From WVWW01 sp041568335 (GTDB lineage Bacteria; Acidobacteriota; Polarisedimenticolia; Polarisedimenticolales; Polarisedimenticolaceae): a stretch of 6,361 bases of DNA. The stretch spans positions 1-6,361 of the forward strand of contig JBFFZZ010000181.1 in assembly GCA_041568335.1 (NCBI GenBank), read 5' to 3'. Shown piece after piece: positions 3,440 through 6,361 of this stretch; positions within the stretch are counted from its first letter, which is position 1; the number at the start of each line of letters is the position of its first letter. The notes beneath the pieces are model-generated. The model was not told the origin of the DNA. It worked only from the letters and a program-made list of their open reading frames with translations, and searched no databases. Position numbers and translations under genes: made by a program.

Positions 3440-6361
3440 ATGACCACCCAGGATGTCACCGGGCGGCGAACGTCGTCGTACGCCGCGTTGCCGTTATGGA
3501 TCGGATTCCTTCTGGTCGTTCCGTTTTGCTTGCCGCTGAACGGTGGAACGACGCCGGACGACGAGCCGTCGGCTTCGTGCTGGCCTGGAGAACCGGGCAC
3601 CGATCCGGACCTCTGCCCGCCGAACGATCCGACCTACCCGCGACGCTGGGAGTTTCGGAGCGATATCCCGCAGACCATCGACCGCGAGAGCATGCATCCG
3701 AGCGAGCTGGAGCTGGGAGCGATCGGCATCTCGCTGGACCGGGCGTGGCAATGGACGACCGGACGCGACGACGTCGTGATCGCCGTCCTCGACAGTGGGA
3801 TCCGCTGGCACGACCGGGATCTCGTCGAGAAGATCTACCTGAACGCCGGTGAGCTCCCGCTCCCGGAAGGCTCCGCACGGCACGACCGCAACGGCGACGG
3901 GATCTTCACGGCGGCGGACTTCTCGGGCGACTCGCGGGTCCGCGACGCCAACCACAACGGTACGCTGGATGCGCAGGACCTGATCCGCGCCTTCTCCGAT
4001 TGCAGGGACGACGACGGCAACGGCTACACCGACGACATTGCGGGTTACGACTTCTTTTCCGGATCGCACTGCGGTCTCCCCGCGGCCGACAACGACGCGG
4101 CGGACGACACGGACTTCGGCCACGGAACCGAGATCGCCTCGACGGCCGCCGCCGAGACGAACAACGGTGTCGAGGACGCCGGGGTCTGTCCCGATTGCCG
4201 CGTCCTGCCCGTTCGCGTGGGCGACAGCTTCGTCGTCGACGCCAACCAGTTCGCCCGCGGCGTGGTGTTTGCGGTGGACGCGGGCGCCACGGTCATCGCG
4301 TCCGCGCTGGGCAGCTACAACAACACGCCGGCAGCGCGCGCGGCGGTCGACTACGCCTACGAGCACGGCGTGACGATCATCGCCTCGGCGGCCGATGAGT
4401 TCTCCTATCACCACAACTACCCGAGCGTTTACAACCACACGTTGTACGTCAACGCGATCCGGAACAACGCCAACGACACGACGTTCTGGGGATTGAACCC
4501 GTGCACCAACTTCGGCGCCCGCGTCTGGGTGACGGTCCCCGCGCGCAGCTGCTCGTCGGGCGCCACGTCACGTCTGGCGGGTGTCGCCGGTTTGGTGCAG
4601 TCCGCGGCGCTGGATGCAGGCCTGGGCAGGCTCCATGCCGAGGAGGTGTACCAGCTGTTGCGGCTCACCGCGGACGACCTGGACAACTCCTCGCCGGATT
4701 GGGGCGAGATGCGCTACCCGGCGCGTGCCGGCTTCGACCAGCTCACGGGTTACGGTCGCGTCAACGCGCTTCGCGCCGTGGAGGCGGCACGCGAGGGACG
4801 TATCCCGCCACGCGTCGACCTGCACGGCCCGCGCTGGTTCGAGATCGTCTCACCGCTGCGGCAGCCGACGCTCGACATCCACGGCAGCATCCGGCTGCCC
4901 CGCGCGAAACGGGCGAGCTACGTGCTGGGGTATGCGCTCGGGGTCGAGCCCTCCGAAACCGACTACACGACCGTCGCGCAGGGTCAGGCGAGGGGAGAGA
5001 AGAGCGGCCCGCTCGGCAGGCTCGATTTTTCCGAGCTGCCGGTCCCGCAAGGGCCCGCCCCGCGAAACCGCGACGAGCGGGATCGCTACAGCGTCACCGT
5101 GCGACTCCGCGTGGTCGATGAGCGTGGCCTGACGGCCGAGGCTCGGCGCAGCTTCTTCGTGTTCCACGATCCGACGTGGAAGCCCGGCTTCCCTCTCGAT
5201 CTGGGCGCCTCGGGCGAGGCCGCCCCTCTGTTCGTCGATCTCGACGAGGACGGGCGGGACGAGATCGTCCTGCCGACGGCCGACGGCCTGCTGAGGATCC
5301 TGAGCTGGGACGACGGCGAGCTGCGATCGGTCGTCGCGCCGCTCGACATCGCGGAGGGAGGCGCGACCCATCGCGAGACGATCATCCGCGGCGCAGCCGT
5401 CGGGGACCTGTCGGGTGAAGGCGTTCCCTCGATCGTGCTCGCCTCTCGAGACGGCAAGATCTACGCGTTCGATCGAACGGGGCGGCGGAGAGCGGGCTTT
5501 CCCGTGTCGGTCCGCGCGGAGCTTTCTCGACCGGCGACCCGGGAACGGCGGGTCGAGAAGGGCGTCCTTTCGCGTCCCGTCCTTGCCGACATCGACGGGC
5601 AACCGGGGCTGGAGATCGTCGTCAGCGCGCTCGACGGACACGTCTACGTCTGGCGCCACGACGGGGCGCCGCTCGACGGTTTCCCGGTGCGCGTGAGTCC
5701 GCTGCCAGAGGCCAGCGCGGTGGCCAAGATCGTCTCCACGCCGGCGGTGGGAGACATCGACGGCGACGGCCGCCCGGAGATCGTTGTCGGTTCGAACGGC
5801 CTGCACCTCGGGCTGGCCACGGCCTACGCGATTCGCGCCGAGGGTCACCTGCACGCGGACGGTCCCTTCCTTGCGGGGTGGCGACCGCTCGAGCTCCCCG
5901 CGATCCGCCCCGATCTGCTTCCCACGATGGCGACCGGACTGCAGATGACCCCGGTGCTCGTCGATGTGGACGGGGACGACGATCGGGAGGTCGTGCTGTA
6001 CGCCGTCACCGGCAACCGCGTGGTCTTGATCGACCACTCCGAACACGGGCCGCGCATCGCCAAGCGCTACTCGCTCGCGCCCGGTGCGGGCTCCCCGCTG
6101 CAGGGCACGACGTTTCTCGGAGGAACCGGCTCGCCCCTCGTGGCGGACACCGACGGGGACGAGCGCTTCGAGCTCTACGCGCCGCTGCTGCCGTTCCGCA
6201 TGCTGACGTTGCGGGCCAAACCCGGCGTCCCGCTGGACGTCCCGTTGGCCGTCGGCGGCTGGACCCTCGACGGTGGGCCCGAGGATCGAGCGACGGTGCC
6301 GATGCTACCGAGCTACCCCCGTCGGATGGAAGACCTGATGCTCTACGCGAGCCCGGTGGCG
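3440..6361 (+). CDS. Secreted subtilisin-like (S8) protein with FG-GAP beta-propeller, 3'-truncated
   Basis: From the ATG at 3440 the frame stays open for 974 codons to the window edge, with no stop. The upstream AAGAAG is a weak ribosome site, and an 18-base gap to the preceding gene suggests co-transcription. Residues 14-33 form an N-terminal hydrophobic signal or anchor; an RR pair precedes it, without a full Tat motif, and there is no good lipobox. An S8 domain spans about 95-450, with Asp118 in AVLDSG, His228 in FGHGTE and candidate Ser377 in SSGATSRLAG. A beta-sandwich-like linker follows (about 457-582), then FG-GAP/VCBS repeats from 594. Asp319 (SAADE) replaces the usual oxyanion Asn of AAGNE, and the Ser block lacks the Pro and is about three residues short. 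Calcium-type Asp-rich loops sit between Asp118 and His228. Paired cysteines (C250/C253, C355, C371) fit an extracytoplasmic location. It may be a divergent protease or a non-catalytic adhesin-like protein. I recall similar SAADE-type proteins in delta-proteobacteria, unverified. Confidence 0.88.
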   Translation, partial: MTTQDVTGRRTSSYAALPLWIGFLLVVPFCLPLNGGTTPDDEPSASCWPGEPGTDPDLCPPNDPTYPRRWEFRSDIPQTIDRESMHPSELELGAIGISLDRAWQWTTGRDDVVIAVLDSGIRWHDRDLVEKIYLNAGELPLPEGSARHDRNGDGIFTAADFSGDSRVRDANHNGTLDAQDLIRAFSDCRDDDGNGYTDDIAGYDFFSGSHCGLPAADNDAADDTDFGHGTEIASTAAAETNNGVEDAGVCPDCRVLPVRVGDSFVVDANQFARGVVFAVDAGATVIASALGSYNNTPAARAAVDYAYEHGVTIIASAADEFSYHHNYPSVYNHTLYVNAIRNNANDTTFWGLNPCTNFGARVWVTVPARSCSSGATSRLAGVAGLVQSAALDAGLGRLHAEEVYQLLRLTADDLDNSSPDWGEMRYPARAGFDQLTGYGRVNALRAVEAAREGRIPPRVDLHGPRWFEIVSPLRQPTLDIHGSIRLPRAKRASYVLGYALGVEPSETDYTTVAQGQARGEKSGPLGRLDFSELPVPQGPAPRNRDERDRYSVTVRLRVVDERGLTAEARRSFFVFHDPTWKPGFPLDLGASGEAAPLFVDLDEDGRDEIVLPTADGLLRILSWDDGELRSVVAPLDIAEGGATHRETIIRGAAVGDLSGEGVPSIVLASRDGKIYAFDRTGRRRAGFPVSVRAELSRPATRERRVEKGVLSRPVLADIDGQPGLEIVVSALDGHVYVWRHDGAPLDGFPVRVSPLPEASAVAKIVSTPAVGDIDGDGRPEIVVGSNGLHLGLATAYAIRAEGHLHADGPFLAGWRPLELPAIRPDLLPTMATGLQMTPVLVDVDGDDDREVVLYAVTGNRVVLIDHSEHGPRIAKRYSLAPGAGSPLQGTTFLGGTGSPLVADTDGDERFELYAPLLPFRMLTLRAKPGVPLDVPLAVGGWTLDGGPEDRATVPMLPSYPRRMEDLMLYASPVA
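3884..3979 (+). other. Two EF-hand/dockerin-like calcium loops inserted in the subtilase domain
   Basis: Loop 1 (residues 149-160, bases 3884-3919) reads DRNGDGIFTAAD, with Asp/Asn at 1, 3 and 5, Gly at 6 and Asp at 12. Loop 2 (residues 169-180, bases 3944-3979) reads DANHNGTLDAQD, with Asp, Asn, Asn, Gly and Asp at the same positions, followed by a hydrophobic helix start (LIRAF). They are eight residues apart and are followed by DDDGNGYTDD (190-199), an Asp-rich stretch common in S8 enzymes. The spacing matches a dockerin-like pair. Calcium binding is inferred from the motif alone. Confidence 0.6.
5219..6361 (+). repeat. FG-GAP/VCBS beta-propeller repeats (at least six)
   Basis: Six blade motifs of the form P-x-x-x-D-x-D-x-x-x-x-x-E-I/V/L-V can be read. 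They are VDLDEDGRDEIVL (from residue 599), VGDLSGEGVPSIVL (654), LADIDGQPGLEIVV (715), VGDIDGDGRPEIVV (770), LVDVDGDDDREVVL (840) and VADTDGDERFELYA (901). Several are followed by a DG-x-x-Y/V-x-W/F strand, as in integrin-like propellers. Such domains bind calcium and often mediate surface adhesion or protein contacts. The second copy has lost part of its Asp ladder (DLSGEG). A seventh blade, if present, would use sequence beyond the window. Confidence 0.75.

Noticed and set aside
3446..3540. Tat signal or lipoprotein signal for the subtilase protein
   Set aside because: An RR pair is present, but no FLK-type residues follow. The Cys at residue 30 is preceded by Pro-Phe, which does not fit a lipobox, so an ordinary signal or anchor is more likely.
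3494..4438. A 314-codon minus-strand open frame opposite the subtilase domain
   Set aside because: It is Val/Arg-rich and without motifs, and it lies opposite recognisable S8 Asp and His blocks on the plus strand.
4850..6046. A 398-codon minus-strand open frame opposite the propeller region
   Set aside because: The plus strand here encodes clear FG-GAP blades. The antisense product is a biased Arg/Asp/Val-rich sequence arising from the repeated GAC/GTC codons.

Overview
The window is high-GC DNA (roughly two thirds G+C by eye, with codons almost all ending in G or C). It encodes four genes and has very little intergenic space. There are no RNA genes, insertion sequences, CRISPR arrays or phage signatures. 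A PilZ protein of the type common in myxobacteria, together with a secreted subtilase-like/FG-GAP protein of a kind I recall mainly from delta-proteobacteria, suggests a Gram-negative member of Myxococcota or a related former delta-proteobacterial lineage. That placement is an inference and could be wrong.

Layout: (1) bases 1-669, plus strand, hold the 3' part of a gene entering from the left. It has an uncharacterised N-terminal region and a C-terminal PilZ domain. (2) bases 683-2149, minus strand and convergent with the first gene, encode a predicted exported protein of unknown function that carries three exact-period 29-residue repeats. (3) bases 2150-2230 form a short divergent intergenic region with a perfect 9-bp inverted repeat. 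(4) bases 2231-3421, plus strand, encode a membrane-anchored SGNH/GDSL-like protein. (5) 18 bases further on, the plus-strand gene 3440-6361 runs off the right edge. It encodes a large secreted subtilisin-like protein with a beta-sandwich linker and an FG-GAP/VCBS beta-propeller. It has no stop codon inside the window.

Genes 3 and 4 probably form one transcription unit. Both products, and the divergent gene 2 product, are predicted to act in the envelope or outside the cell, so the common theme is the cell surface. Gene 1 would be a cytoplasmic c-di-GMP-type sensor and is not obviously linked to the others.

The most notable points are catalytic-site departures in two neighbouring hydrolase-fold proteins. 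The SGNH protein has NDS instead of GDS and Asn instead of the block V Asp. The subtilase has Asp at the oxyanion Asn position and a shortened, Pro-less Ser block. Other notable points are the tandem EF-hand/dockerin-like loops inserted in the subtilase domain, the 29-residue repeats in the orphan exported protein, and the inverted repeat between the divergent genes. I found no evidence for a complete new multi-gene system.
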